The position numbers and the translations under genes were made by a program. A stretch of 59,890 nt of DNA from Eubacterium sp. GTDB lineage: Bacteria > Bacillota > Clostridia > Lachnospirales > Lachnospiraceae. Below are positions 38,257 through 47,274 of this stretch, piece after piece. Positions within the stretch are counted from its first letter, which is position 1. Every line of letters starts with the position of its first letter. The DNA lies in contig JAAWJJ010000015.1 in the NCBI GenBank assembly GCA_022796875.1, forward strand, positions 1 through 59,890, given 5' to 3'. The notes under the pieces are model-generated. The model ran no database searches. It saw nothing but the letters and a program-made list of their open reading frames with translations, and had not been told where the DNA came from.

Positions 38257-38314
38257 ATACAGAAGACAAAGTACAAAAGACTGTACGATGAAGACGAAGT
38301 ACGGAGATTGAAAC
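38241..38314 (+). repeat. About 15-bp tandem echoes of the nifJ 3' end
   Basis: Units beginning GTAC or ATAC with GAAGAC-like continuations start at 38241, 38256, 38271, 38283 and 38299. The first is the final codons and stop of the nifJ gene; the others are non-coding and diverged. Confidence 0.7.
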
Positions 38315-38345
38315 ACAAAAGAGAATAGTTTGATAAGAGGAAGCG

Positions 38346-38401
38346 GCTCCCGTGCGCAAACAGGATCAGAGGAATGTTTGTGCACAGGGGGCAACTTTTT
38401 T
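38346..38401 (+). terminator. Strong terminator after the nifJ gene
   Basis: Arms 38346-38362 and 38375-38392 form a 16-17-bp stem with one or two mismatches, followed by AACTTTTTTT. Confidence 0.85.
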
Positions 38402-38422
38402 TCTGTGTACGGTTGAAAGTTC

Positions 38423-38452
38423 TTTACGGCGAAACATAATTTATGGTACAAT
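38423..38452 (+). promoter_or_regulatory. Promoter of the triplicated secreted protein
   Basis: TTTACG (38423-38428), an 18-base spacer and an extended -10 TGGTACAAT (38444-38452). Confidence 0.5.
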
Positions 38453-38543
38453 TACCATATACAGGGTGGTTAGCATATAACATATAGTATTGCAGAAACC
38501 GATATAGTAATTGTATAGTAATTGGAAAAGGGAGGAATTGTTA

Positions 38544-39611
38544 ATGAAAAGAACAAAAAAAATCGTTACGTTTTTAATTGTGTTTTGTATGGCGGCAGTT
38601 CTGTTTCCGACGACTGCGTTTGCAGCGTCAGCAAGGGTAAACTTCAGTGCGACAACATCGGGGACCGGCAACTCGATCAAAGTGCGGAGCGTTACTTACG
38701 AAAAGGATTTTAAGGAATATTATGATAATTATATAGGGGAATTTGATATCAAATTTTCCACATTGGTATCCTGGAAGCGCACGGCAAAAGTATCGGTGAA
38801 AGACGATCAGGGCAAAAGGTACGATGCCTGGCTTGCAGACAGAGATAACAACGACTGCGAAGTGGAAATTGAAAACCCGAAAGCAGGGAGAACATACAGT
38901 ATTACAATAAACGGTGTGAAAAAAAGAGGTACGCGCAGTTATCGGAAACTGATGCTGAAAGTATCCGTGCCGTCGGAGAAAGCTTCCGGCAAAAAAGTGA
39001 AAGTTTCCAGGGTTACCGTAGATGAAGATAATGACGATTATGATAATTACGGGACAGAGATCGACGTAAAATTTGCGACAAAAGTAAAATGGCGCCGTAA
39101 CGCCAGAATTTCTTCCGTAAAAGATAATAAGGGAAAAAGTTACAAAGCTATTTTGACAGAGAAAGACAGCGACGACTGTGAGATTTATATTCGGAATATA
39201 AAGTATGGGCGTACTTATAAAATAAAAATTTCCGGTGTGAAAGCAAGAGGCGCGTCTTCCTATGAAACCGTTACAGTTACCGTAAAAGTGCCGGTGCGTT
39301 CCAATAAAATATCGGTAAAAAAAGTCGAATATGAAGAAGATTATGATGACGGCATGTGGGAATATGTCGTAGATATCAAGTTTAATAAAAGGGTAAGGCA
39401 TAAGGGAAACAGTTATGTTGTGATCAAAGATTCCAGCGGAAAAACATATTCTTCAAGAAATACTTATGTAGACTGGGACGGCGATGAATGTGAGATACAT
39501 TTGTCCAGGGGGTTGACTTATGGAAAAACTTATACTTATAAGATTGTAAACGTAAAAGCGAACGGAGAAAGTAAATATACGACATTAAAAGGAAATTTCA
39601 CAGTATATTAA
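38544..39611 (+). CDS. Secreted protein with three similar acidic Ig-like domains
   Basis: I start at ATG 38544 (355 residues) behind GGGAGG; the 38511 extension has no ribosome site. A signal peptide (basic MKRTKK, hydrophobic core, cleavage after FAASA) precedes three repeats of about 95 residues. Each contains an acidic patch (DEDNDDYDNYG, EEDYDDG), then EIDVKF, a basic KV+W(K/R)RNA stretch, KDxxGKxY, DxDDCEI, YGRTYxIxI and GVKARGxSSY. The acidic loops look like calcium-binding sites and the folds like Big/Ig-type sandwiches. No anchor motif is seen. I do not recognise a named family; a cell-surface or matrix role is inferred. Confidence 0.8.
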   Translation: MKRTKKIVTFLIVFCMAAVLFPTTAFAASARVNFSATTSGTGNSIKVRSVTYEKDFKEYYDNYIGEFDIKFSTLVSWKRTAKVSVKDDQGKRYDAWLADRDNNDCEVEIENPKAGRTYSITINGVKKRGTRSYRKLMLKVSVPSEKASGKKVKVSRVTVDEDNDDYDNYGTEIDVKFATKVKWRRNARISSVKDNKGKSYKAILTEKDSDDCEIYIRNIKYGRTYKIKISGVKARGASSYETVTVTVKVPVRSNKISVKKVEYEEDYDDGMWEYVVDIKFNKRVRHKGNSYVVIKDSSGKTYSSRNTYVDWDGDECEIHLSRGLTYGKTYTYKIVNVKANGESKYTTLKGNFTVY

Positions 39612-39637
39612 AAATATTACTACAGAATAAGAAAGGG

Positions 39638-40695
39638 GGGAAATTGGAAACGGCTGATAGCGTTGGCAGTCAGCGTGGCTATGCTGATTCCGGCAGGAGC
39701 GGGCACGGAAAACGTACGGACAGATACAGCGGCAGAAACACCTCAGGCAGATACGGTGTTGGAAACAGTAGCCGGATCAAATGATTTTACTTATTCAAAC
39801 GGGGTATTGACGGCATATTCCGGTACAGACGCCGCAGTTACGGTTCCGTCAGGCCTGACAGGCATTGCGGAAGAGGTTTTTTTAGGGTGTACCACCATGA
39901 CCAGCATAACGATTCCGTCCAGTATGAAAAGCATTGGTGAGAAAGCGTTTTCGGACTGCACGAAACTGGCGCGCGTTTCGTTTCCGAAGCGTCTGGTAGA
40001 TTTCGGCGCTATATACGATTACACACTTTCGGGCTGCAGCAAATTGAAAAGCGTGACGCTTCCAATCGGTATGATCAATGTCGGAGGACATACGTTTTTG
40101 AACTGCACGAGCCTGAAAAACGTGACAATCTATGACGGTACGGAAAATATTTTGAACGGTACGTTTTACGGCTGCACCGGTTTAACGGAAATAGATTTGC
40201 CGGACAGTCTGGTCAGTATTGGAAACGATTCGTTTAAAAACTGCAGGAACCTGACAAGTATTACGATTTCGTCTGATGAAATCAGTATCGGCGACGGCGC
40301 GTTTGACGGCTGCGGCAAGCTGACGATTTACGGAAGGCCGGGTTCCCGTGCAGAAGAATATGCGAACAGGAATAATATTAAGTTTGAAGATATTTCCAAC
40401 CAGGCAAACCAGGTCACCAAAACGTTTAACAAAGTTTACGGCAACCGGTTACGAAATTCAGTACAGTACGGATAAAAAATTCAAAAACAAAAAGACGACA
40501 AAGATAAAATCTGTTGCAAAAAACAGCAAGACGTCCATTACGATTAACAAACTGAAAGCGGGAAAACGGTATTATGTAAGGGTACGTTCCTATAAAAAAA
40601 CAACAGTGGGTAAAAAGACGGAAAAGTTGTACGGAACTTGGAGCAGTGCGAAAAGCGTAAAAGCAAAAAATAGCGATATTAGAATTTCTATTTAA
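39638..40695 (+). pseudogene. Broken BspA-type leucine-rich-repeat / Fn3 surface protein
   Basis: The frame KRLIALAVSVAMLIPAGAG is a signal peptide preceded by GGGGGG, but no start codon fits: TTGGAAACGG stands where ATGAAACGG is expected, suggesting a one-base insertion. Five or six LRR_5 repeats follow (TSITIPSSMKSIGEKAFSDC and similar). At about 40440 the frame shifts, and the remaining part of a fibronectin type III domain (ATGYEIQYSTDKKFKNKK, then GKRYYVRVRSYK) continues in another frame to 40695. The N-terminal half of the Fn3 domain is missing, so a deletion with frameshift is likely. The gene once encoded an exported surface protein. Confidence 0.75.
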
Positions 40696-40730
40696 AATCA
40701 ATAAAAATACAGATTAGGTAAAGAAATTAC

Positions 40731-40784
40731 AAACAGCAGAGCAGAAAATCATGGTTTCAGATTTTTTGCTCTGTTGTTGTTTTT
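40731..40784 (+). terminator. Terminator after the LRR pseudogene
   Basis: AACAGCAGAGCAGAAAATC (from 40732) pairs with GATTTTTTGCTCTGTTGTT (ending 40778), followed by GTTTTT. The stem is about 18 bp with few mismatches. Confidence 0.8.
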
Positions 40785-40943
40785 ATGATTGGATTGTGAG
40801 AAAGGTAGGAACAAATAATATAATTTCAAATGAAATAAATATTTCATAATACCTAAAAAATAGTAATAATAAACAAATTTTTATATATAATAATCAATTT
40901 TTCAATAAAAATATTTAAATTTTTTGTAGATTTTGATAACTAA
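40785..40943. other. Very AT-rich spacer before the recombinase-like gene
   Basis: The 160 bases are about 80 percent A+T, with no ORF. Composition differs sharply from the flanks and marks the left side of the imported cassette. Confidence 0.5.
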
Positions 40944-40972
40944 TTGACAAAAATAAGATACTAATTTACTAT
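40944..40972 (+). promoter_or_regulatory. Promoter of the recombinase-like/AlbA_2 cassette
   Basis: A perfect -35 TTGACA (40944-40949), a 17-base spacer and TACTAT (40967-40972). It lies 19 bases before the start codon, so the transcript has almost no leader. Confidence 0.75.
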
Positions 40973-40990
40973 AAAAGAAAAGGGAGTGTG

Positions 40991-41995
40991 ATGTGTGTAG
41001 TGCTAAAAGAATTTGAAATGCTTATAGGAAAGTTTTCAAATGGTCTTTCAACAGGCAGGTATAATAATTATGTTAAGGTATTGCAAAATAGTTTAATACC
41101 TTATTTAGAGCATTATTGTACAAAGGAGGAAATTACGGTAGAAGAACTTTTTAAAAAAATGATTTCAGCTACTCACATTATTGATGCAGGTATTGAGTAT
41201 ATTAACAGGCCAAAAGTAACAGGAGAAGCGGCAGTTGATAAGTATTTAACTGCGGCAAACGAATTTTTTAAAGCTGTTATTTTCCCTGAATGGCCGTCTT
41301 GCCCACTTTCTGTTGTTGGAAATTTTCAGGAATATCGTGATAATATTTTAAATAATAAAGCAAGTAAGAGTTTAAAATCATATGAGCCAAGGCAGCATTT
41401 GGATGATAATGGATACAAAAAATTGATTGTGTATCTCAAAAATCTGGGAGATAATACATTAAGAAATAGAATGGCGAAAGCAGTTATTCCATTGATTTTG
41501 TTATATGGATTTAAATTAGGTACGATAGCTGAAATGAAGAGAACTTGTTTTGATGAAGAAAAACGGATGATTAAAATACTGGTAGAAAAAGAAGAAATTG
41601 GATTAGAGTTGCCTTATCAGATATATAAAAATGTAAAAAAAATATATGATGAAAATATAGATTCCAAATTATTATTTGCTGTAGCGGAAAACCAACGTCT
41701 AATCAGTGATCATTTTGATACCATAATTAAAAATTTTAACAAAATGCAAGGCGGGGGTCGAAAAATAACTTTAGATGGTTTGGCAAAATATGCTGTGATT
41801 AATATGTTTTCCATTGGCATGGATCCGATTGTGATACGGCAGGTGACAGGGATGAAAGATGTTGTGTTAAAATATTGCCAGCAAGAGGCCTGGAAAAAAA
41901 GGAAACGGGAGATTAGGGGGTATGTAAATTCAAAATTCAGGAGTATCAATGCTTATGATGACTTTAATGATTTGAGAGAAAGAGGAATACAGTAA
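40991..41995 (+). CDS. Catalytically degenerate tyrosine-recombinase-like protein
   Basis: This 334-residue protein starts at ATG 40991 behind AGGGAG. The N-terminal third resembles a SAM-like core-binding domain (NGLSTGRYNNYVKVLQNSLIPYLEHY). The C-terminal half follows the recombinase fold: ILLYGFKLGTIAEMK aligns with the LLYxTGLRxxEL arginine region, but has lysine at K175. LDGLAKYAVINMFSIGMD takes the place of HxLRHTFATHLLEAGxD, with neither the histidine nor the arginine. TGMKDVVLKY (Y295) takes the place of LGHxSxxTTxxY, with the second histidine lost. So only the tyrosine survives. It is AT-rich and coupled to the next gene by TAATG. A DNA-binding, non-cutting role is inferred. Confidence 0.55.
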   Translation: MCVVLKEFEMLIGKFSNGLSTGRYNNYVKVLQNSLIPYLEHYCTKEEITVEELFKKMISATHIIDAGIEYINRPKVTGEAAVDKYLTAANEFFKAVIFPEWPSCPLSVVGNFQEYRDNILNNKASKSLKSYEPRQHLDDNGYKKLIVYLKNLGDNTLRNRMAKAVIPLILLYGFKLGTIAEMKRTCFDEEKRMIKILVEKEEIGLELPYQIYKNVKKIYDENIDSKLLFAVAENQRLISDHFDTIIKNFNKMQGGGRKITLDGLAKYAVINMFSIGMDPIVIRQVTGMKDVVLKYCQQEAWKKRKREIRGYVNSKFRSINAYDDFNDLRERGIQ

Positions 41996-43314
41996 TGTTA
42001 CAGGAAAGCAGCCGTGTAGAGTTTAAAACTATTTTAAATGATAAGTTGGAAAAGGAAATTGTTGCATTTTTAAATAACCATGAAGGAGGAGTGCTTTATA
42101 TAGGAATTGATGATGAAGGACATCCGGTTGAAAATTTGTATATAGATTCCATGCAGTTGAAAATTGCAGATAGAATCAAGAATAATATTTTACCGTCAAC
42201 ACTTGGACTGTTTGATATTGTTACGGAAGAAATCGAAAATATAGCGGTGATAAAAATAATTGTGTCCAGTGGCCTGGAAAAACCATATTACATCAAGAAT
42301 AAGGGAATGTCGCCAAATGGATGTTATATGAGAATTGGTACTTCAACACAGCCAATGCCAGTTGCATTGATAGATGAATTGTATTCAAAAAGAACACATA
42401 CAACATTGCGGAATATTTTATCTCCGAGACAGGATCTTACTTTTGCGCAATTGAAAATATATTATCAGGAGTGTGGACTGGAATTGAATAAAAATTTTGC
42501 CAATAGTCTTGAGTTGTTAACACCTGAAGGAAAATATAATTATATAGCATATTTGTTAGCTGATGAGAATGGAGTATCTATCAAAGTTGCCAAATATGCC
42601 GGAACGGATAAAGTTGATTTAATAGAAAATGAAGAATATGGATATTGCTCTTTACTTAAAGCAACAAATCAGGTTTTGGAGAAAATGAGAATTGAAAATG
42701 TTACTAAGACAAAAGTGACAGGAGCAAAGAGAATCGAAAAAAATTTGATTGAAGCTGTTCCTATGAGAGAAGCTCTGATTAATGCTGTTGTACACAATGA
42801 TTTTTCGCATGAAATTCCACCAGTATTTGAAATATTTAGTAATCGTATAGAATTTACTTCATACGGAGGCCTGATTCAGGGACAAAGTAAAGAAGATTTT
42901 TTTAGTTGCAGCAGTATGCCCAGAAACAGAGAATTGATGAGAGTGTTTAAAGATGTTGGGTTGGTAGAACAGCTTGGATCTGGTATGAGCCGTATTTTGC
43001 ATTTTTATGATAGAAGTATTTTTGAAATATCGGATCATTTTATTAAAGTCGTATTTCCATTTTCTTTGTTATATAAAAAACAAGATATTGTCAATGGCGA
43101 TGAAAATGGCGATGAAAATGGCGATGAAAATGGCGATGAAAACATAATTCTGCACTTAATAAAACAGCGTCCCGATCTTACGGCAAAGGAAATGAGCAGA
43201 CAGACAGGATTCAGCACTCGAAAAATCAGCCGTATTATAAGAGTATTGCGGGAGGCAGAAAAAATTATTCGTATAGGTTCTGACAGGAAGGGTTATTGGA
43301 AAATTAGTGATTGA
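41995..43314 (+). CDS. AlbA_2/Schlafen-type ATP-binding transcriptional regulator
   Basis: This 439-residue protein belongs to COG2865. The N-terminal AlbA_2 domain (ESSRVEFKT, then GGVLYIGIDDEGH) has the pattern of putative nucleic-acid binding. The middle holds an HATPase_c_4 region (REALINAVVHNDFS, with EIFSNRIEFTSYGG and GSGMSRIL). The C-terminus is a winged helix (KQRPDLTAKEMSRQTGFSTRKISRIIRVLREAEKIIR). Four exact GDEN repeats link the last two. The start codon shares a base with the preceding stop, so stoichiometric expression with the recombinase-like protein is likely. Such proteins occur as orphan regulators and near defence genes; the target is unknown. Confidence 0.85.
   Translation: MLQESSRVEFKTILNDKLEKEIVAFLNNHEGGVLYIGIDDEGHPVENLYIDSMQLKIADRIKNNILPSTLGLFDIVTEEIENIAVIKIIVSSGLEKPYYIKNKGMSPNGCYMRIGTSTQPMPVALIDELYSKRTHTTLRNILSPRQDLTFAQLKIYYQECGLELNKNFANSLELLTPEGKYNYIAYLLADENGVSIKVAKYAGTDKVDLIENEEYGYCSLLKATNQVLEKMRIENVTKTKVTGAKRIEKNLIEAVPMREALINAVVHNDFSHEIPPVFEIFSNRIEFTSYGGLIQGQSKEDFFSCSSMPRNRELMRVFKDVGLVEQLGSGMSRILHFYDRSIFEISDHFIKVVFPFSLLYKKQDIVNGDENGDENGDENGDENIILHLIKQRPDLTAKEMSRQTGFSTRKISRIIRVLREAEKIIRIGSDRKGYWKISD
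43096..43143 (+). repeat. Four exact 12-bp repeats encoding GDEN
   Basis: GGCGATGAAAAT occurs four times without change, at 43096, 43108, 43120 and 43132. It makes an acidic flexible linker before the winged helix. Exact copies suggest recent slippage and possible length variation between strains. Confidence 0.95.
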
Positions 43315-43409
43315 ATCCGTAAGTGAATGAGGATCTAATAAAAAAGGATATTGGATAGTAAGTATAAAGTAATCAGTGAAAGGATGAAACAAATGCGAGG
43401 TGAAAACAG

Positions 43410-43736
43410 ATGGGATTTTTGAGAGATCTTTTTGAGGAAAAAATACAGATCTGGGAAGGCAGCGATACAACGGTATATAAGGAATTTTGCGGCAGGCTGA
43501 AAAATGCGGGTATGAAAATCCAGGCATTCAAAGTAAATACGAACCGTCCGAAATGTACCGGAAACTGCGCCACGTGCGCGGCCATGCAGGAAATTCCGGA
43601 AGGCGGGGAAAGCTGGGAAAAGATTGGCAGCGGTTTATGCGACGATCTGATCGGAGAACATGGAAAAGAAGAAATTTTTACGATTTATGTAAAAAAGTCG
43701 GATGCAGACCGTGCAAGGGCTCTGCTCCGGAGTTGA
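43410..43736 (+). CDS. Hypothetical small cysteine-motif protein
   Basis: This 108-residue soluble protein has a central KCTGNCATCAAM motif (CxxxCxxC), flanked by a DLFEEKIQIWEGSD start and a KKSDADRARALLR end. The cysteines could bind zinc or an iron-sulfur cluster. GAGGTG at 43398-43403 precedes the ATG. Composition is again like the core genome, so it lies outside the AT-rich cassette. I do not recognise a named family. Confidence 0.65.
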   Translation: MGFLRDLFEEKIQIWEGSDTTVYKEFCGRLKNAGMKIQAFKVNTNRPKCTGNCATCAAMQEIPEGGESWEKIGSGLCDDLIGEHGKEEIFTIYVKKSDADRARALLRS

Positions 43737-43814
43737 TGCGCCATTTTCCTGCCGGATGGCCAATATCCTGTAGGGAAATCAAGCGGTCAATACTCTGCAC
43801 GAGGAGGACTTCAG

Positions 43815-45224
43815 ATGAAAAAACACAAAATAGATTTTATTGAACCGGGCAGTATCGCGGAGGAACTGGGAATCGAAACTGGCGATTATCTGCTTACGGT
43901 GAATAAGGAAGAGATAGAAGACGTTTTCGATTATCATTTCCTGATCAACGAAGAATACGTAGAAGTGCTGGTTGAAAAGAAAAACGGGGAAGAATGGGAA
44001 CTGGAAATTGAAAAAGAATACGAAGAGGATCTGGGGATCGGATTCCAAAACGGCCTGATGGACGCCTACCGCTCCTGCCATAACAAATGCATTTTCTGTT
44101 TTATCGACCAGATGCCGCCCGGAATGAGGGACACTCTTTATTTTAAAGATGATGATTCGAGGCTTTCTTTTTTGCAGGGCAATTATGTGACTTTGACGAA
44201 TTTAAAAGAAACAGACGTAGAACGGATCATAACATACAAACTGGCCCCGATCAACATTTCCGTACAGACGATGAATCCGCGGCTGCGCTGCAAAATGCTG
44301 AATAACCGTTTTGCGGGAGAAGCGCTGGCGTTAATCAAACGGTTTTATGACGCCGGGATTACGATGAACGGGCAGATCGTGTTGTGTAAAGGAATTAATG
44401 ACGGCGAAGAACTCGAATATTCGATCGCGGAACTCGCAAAATACGCACCGGTTATGGAAAGCGTGTCCGTCGTGCCGGTAGGCCTGTCCAAATACCGGGA
44501 TGGACTGTATCCGTTGGAACCTTTCACAAAAGAAGAGGCAAAGCAGGTGCTGGATACGGTCCATAAATGGCAGCAAAAGATTTATGCGGACTGCGGACTG
44601 CATTTTATTCATGCCAGCGACGAGTGGTATTTGCTGGCGGAGAGGCCGCTGCCGGAAGAAAGCCGTTACGACGGTTATCTGCAGCTGGAAAACGGCGTCG
44701 GCATGCTGCGCCTGTTAAAAGAAGAATTTACGGAAAGCCTTGCGGAAGCGGTTCGCCGCCTGCCCGGTTGGGAATCCCAGGGGAAGTCTGCGGCCGGTTC
44801 CAGCCGGGAACCCCAAGGAGAATCAGCAGCCGGTTCCTGCCAGGACTTCCGGTTGGAACCGGAACGTCTTACGATCGTAACCGGCGTTCTGGCGGCTCCG
44901 ATGCTTACGGAACTTTGCGCAGAATTTATGCGGCGGTTTCCACAGAAAGAAGTGGTAGTACAGCCAATTACCAATCACTTTTTCGGCGATCACATTACGG
45001 TATCCGGACTGCTGACCGGACAGGATATCGTTTCGCAGATGCAGGGAAAGGATGCGGGCAGCCGTATATTGCTCCCCTGTAACATGTTCAAAAGCGGTGA
45101 AACTGTTTTTTTGGACGATATGACTGCAGAAGAAATGGAAAAAACTTTACAAGTCAAAACAGTTATTGTAAAATCAAACGGATGTGACCTGGTAAATGCG
45201 CTTTTAGGAGGAGAACAGGAATGA
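43815..45224 (+). CDS. DUF512 radical SAM/PDZ protein
   Basis: This 469-residue protein has an N-terminal PDZ-like domain ([21 protein letters not shown]), a radical SAM motif CHNKCIFCF (CxxxCxxC, about residues 89-97), a SAM core, and a C-terminal DUF512 domain. It sits upstream of der, overlapping it by four bases, the usual clostridial arrangement. Function is not established in general; a tRNA or ribosome-related modification is often suggested. A tandem 12-residue duplication (QGKSAAGS / QGESAAGS) lies between the SAM core and the C-terminal domain and looks like a linker expansion specific to this strain or lineage. GAGGAGG precedes the start. Confidence 0.88.
   Translation: MKKHKIDFIEPGSIAEELGIETGDYLLTVNKEEIEDVFDYHFLINEEYVEVLVEKKNGEEWELEIEKEYEEDLGIGFQNGLMDAYRSCHNKCIFCFIDQMPPGMRDTLYFKDDDSRLSFLQGNYVTLTNLKETDVERIITYKLAPINISVQTMNPRLRCKMLNNRFAGEALALIKRFYDAGITMNGQIVLCKGINDGEELEYSIAELAKYAPVMESVSVVPVGLSKYRDGLYPLEPFTKEEAKQVLDTVHKWQQKIYADCGLHFIHASDEWYLLAERPLPEESRYDGYLQLENGVGMLRLLKEEFTESLAEAVRRLPGWESQGKSAAGSSREPQGESAAGSCQDFRLEPERLTIVTGVLAAPMLTELCAEFMRRFPQKEVVVQPITNHFFGDHITVSGLLTGQDIVSQMQGKDAGSRILLPCNMFKSGETVFLDDMTAEEMEKTLQVKTVIVKSNGCDLVNALLGGEQE
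44769..44840 (+). repeat. 36-bp in-frame tandem duplication in the DUF512 gene
   Basis: 44769-44804 and 44805-44840 encode [12 protein letters not shown] and [12 protein letters not shown]. They differ at about ten of 36 bases. They lie in the linker between domains, so the reading frame and both domains stay intact. Confidence 0.85.
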
Positions 45225-46543
45225 GCAAACCAATAGTAGCGGTCGTCGGCAGGCCGAACGTCGGCAAATCAACTTTGTTTAACGTGCTGGCAGGCGAGAG
45301 GATCGCGATTGTGCAGGATACGCCGGGAGTGACCCGCGACCGTATTTATGCGGAAACAGAGTGGTTAAATCAGCCGTTTACATTAATAGATACCGGAGGA
45401 ATCGAGCCGGATTCCAAAGATGTGATTCTGTCGCAGATGCGGGAACAGGCGGAGATTGCGATTGCTACTGCCGACGTCATTTTGTTTTTGACGGATGTGC
45501 GCCAGGGAATGGTGGATGCGGACGCAAAAGTAGCGGACATGCTGCGCCGTTCCAAAAAGCCGGTGCTTCTTGTCGTGAACAAAGTGGACAGTTTTGAAAA
45601 ATATATGCCAGACGTCTATGAATTTTATAATCTGGGCATCGGGGAGCCGATCCCGATTTCGGCGGCATCCCGGTTGGGGCTGGGTGATATGCTGGATGCC
45701 GTAGTCAAAAATTTTCCAGAGGCAAAAACCGGCGAGGAAGAGGATGAACGTCCGAAAGTGGCGGTCATCGGCAAGCCGAATGTCGGGAAATCTTCCCTGA
45801 TTAACAGGCTTGTCGGGGAAAACCGCGTCATTGTATCCGATATTGCCGGAACGACGCGCGACGCGATTGATACGGATATCCGTTTTAACGGAAAAGATTA
45901 TGTGTTTATTGATACGGCGGGGCTGCGCCGGAAAAATAAAATTAAAGAAGAGATCGAACGTTACAGCATTATCCGGGCCGTTACTGCGGTAGAGCGGGCG
46001 GACGCCGTTATGATAATGATCGACGCTACGGAAGGCGTGACGGAGCAGGATGCAAAAATTGCCGGAATTGCCCATGAACGTGGAAAAGGCATTATCATTG
46101 CCGTAAATAAGTGGGACGCGATTGAAAAAGACGACAAGACGATTTACCGGCACAGGGAAAAGATCATGCAGGTATTAAGTTTTATGCCGTATGCAGAAAT
46201 TATGTTTATTTCGGCAAAGACAGGGCAGAGGCTGAATAAAATTTTTGAAACGATAGACGCTGTTATCGAAAACAATTCCATGCGTGTGGCGACCGGCGTG
46301 CTGAATGAAATCCTGTCGGAAGCGGTCGCGATGCAGCAGCCGCCGTCGGATAAAGGCCGTCGTCTGAAAATTTACTATATGACGCAGGCTGCGGTGAAGC
46401 CGCCGACGTTTGTCGTATTTGTCAACGATAAAAAGCTGATGCATTTTTCTTATACAAGATACATTGAAAACCGTATTCGGGATGCGTTCGGATTTAAGGG
46501 CACTCCCCTGAAGTTTATAATACGTGAGAGGAAGGATAAATAG
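45221..46543 (+). CDS. der: Ribosome-assembly GTPase Der (EngA)
   Basis: This 440-residue protein has two tandem G domains, GRPNVGKST near residue 9 and GKPNVGKSS near residue 183, each with a DTAG/DTGG and an NKxD motif, and a C-terminal KH-like domain. It supports 50S subunit assembly. Length and order are typical. It is coupled on both sides: four bases to the DUF512 gene and one base to plsY. Confidence 0.97.
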   Translation: MSKPIVAVVGRPNVGKSTLFNVLAGERIAIVQDTPGVTRDRIYAETEWLNQPFTLIDTGGIEPDSKDVILSQMREQAEIAIATADVILFLTDVRQGMVDADAKVADMLRRSKKPVLLVVNKVDSFEKYMPDVYEFYNLGIGEPIPISAASRLGLGDMLDAVVKNFPEAKTGEEEDERPKVAVIGKPNVGKSSLINRLVGENRVIVSDIAGTTRDAIDTDIRFNGKDYVFIDTAGLRRKNKIKEEIERYSIIRAVTAVERADAVMIMIDATEGVTEQDAKIAGIAHERGKGIIIAVNKWDAIEKDDKTIYRHREKIMQVLSFMPYAEIMFISAKTGQRLNKIFETIDAVIENNSMRVATGVLNEILSEAVAMQQPPSDKGRRLKIYYMTQAAVKPPTFVVFVNDKKLMHFSYTRYIENRIRDAFGFKGTPLKFIIRERKDK

Positions 46544-47199
46544 TGAGTGGTCTGTTTAGTCTGTTAATCGGATATTTGTTTGGACTTTTTCAAACCGGAT
46601 ATATTTATGGAAAGTATAAAAAAGTGGATATCCGGGAACACGGTAGCGGAAATACCGGTACGACAAATACGCTGCGCACGCTGGGATGGAAAGCCGGAGC
46701 GGTTACTTTTATCGGGGACTGCGGCAAGGCAATACTGGCGATACTGGTAGTATGGCTTCTTTTCCATAATAGTATGCCGGAACAGATAAAGGTGTTGGAG
46801 ATGACGGCGGGACTGGGAACTTTTTTAGGACATATTTTCCCGTGTTATATGAAATTTAAAGGGGGAAAAGGGATTGCCTGCACAGTAGGCGTATTAATTG
46901 CCTTTTTTCCGCTGATGCTCCCAATCAGTCTGGGACTGTTTTTTGTCATTGTCGGAATTACCAGGTATGTTTCTGTCGGTTCTATTGCGATTTTAATTTC
47001 GTTTTATATTCAGTTGTTGATTTTTGGACAGACGGGTATACTGGGAGTAACCGCGGAATATCTGCCGCCGGTTTATATCATCGGAGCCGTGTTTATTATT
47101 TTTGGTATTGCAAAGCATAAGGAAAATATAAAACGGCTGATGAATGGAACGGAAAACAAATTAAAGCTATCCAAAAAGCAGGGAGAAGAAACTGCATAG
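46543..47199 (+). CDS. plsY: Glycerol-3-phosphate acyltransferase PlsY
   Basis: This 218-residue protein has five or more membrane helices and the family motifs GSGNTGTTNTLR (phosphate site) and GHIFPCYMKFKGGKGIA. It moves an acyl group from acyl phosphate to glycerol-3-phosphate at the membrane. It starts at GTG 46543, sharing a base with the der stop. The neighbouring gpsA supplies the glycerol-3-phosphate, so the pair forms a phospholipid entry unit. Confidence 0.95.
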   Translation: MSGLFSLLIGYLFGLFQTGYIYGKYKKVDIREHGSGNTGTTNTLRTLGWKAGAVTFIGDCGKAILAILVVWLLFHNSMPEQIKVLEMTAGLGTFLGHIFPCYMKFKGGKGIACTVGVLIAFFPLMLPISLGLFFVIVGITRYVSVGSIAILISFYIQLLIFGQTGILGVTAEYLPPVYIIGAVFIIFGIAKHKENIKRLMNGTENKLKLSKKQGEETA

Positions 47200-47228
47200 G
47201 AAAAAACAGGGAGAAGAATTCTTTCGGG
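47173..47228 (+). repeat. 28-bp tandem echo of the plsY 3' end
   Basis: AAAAAGCAGGGAGAAGAA at 47173 in plsY is repeated at 47201 in the spacer with one base changed, after which the copies diverge. Confidence 0.8.
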
Positions 47229-47274
47229 GATGCAGGAGGGTTCTCCGATTTGTAAGAGAAAAAGGAGGAAAAAT

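Noticed and set aside
38628-39401. 257-residue minus-strand frame opposite the triplicated secreted protein
   Set aside because: Its hydrophobic I/F-rich repeats only mirror the acidic repeat DNA of the real gene.
45383-46153. 256-residue minus-strand frame inside der
   Set aside because: It lies antisense to both conserved G domains and has no independent support.
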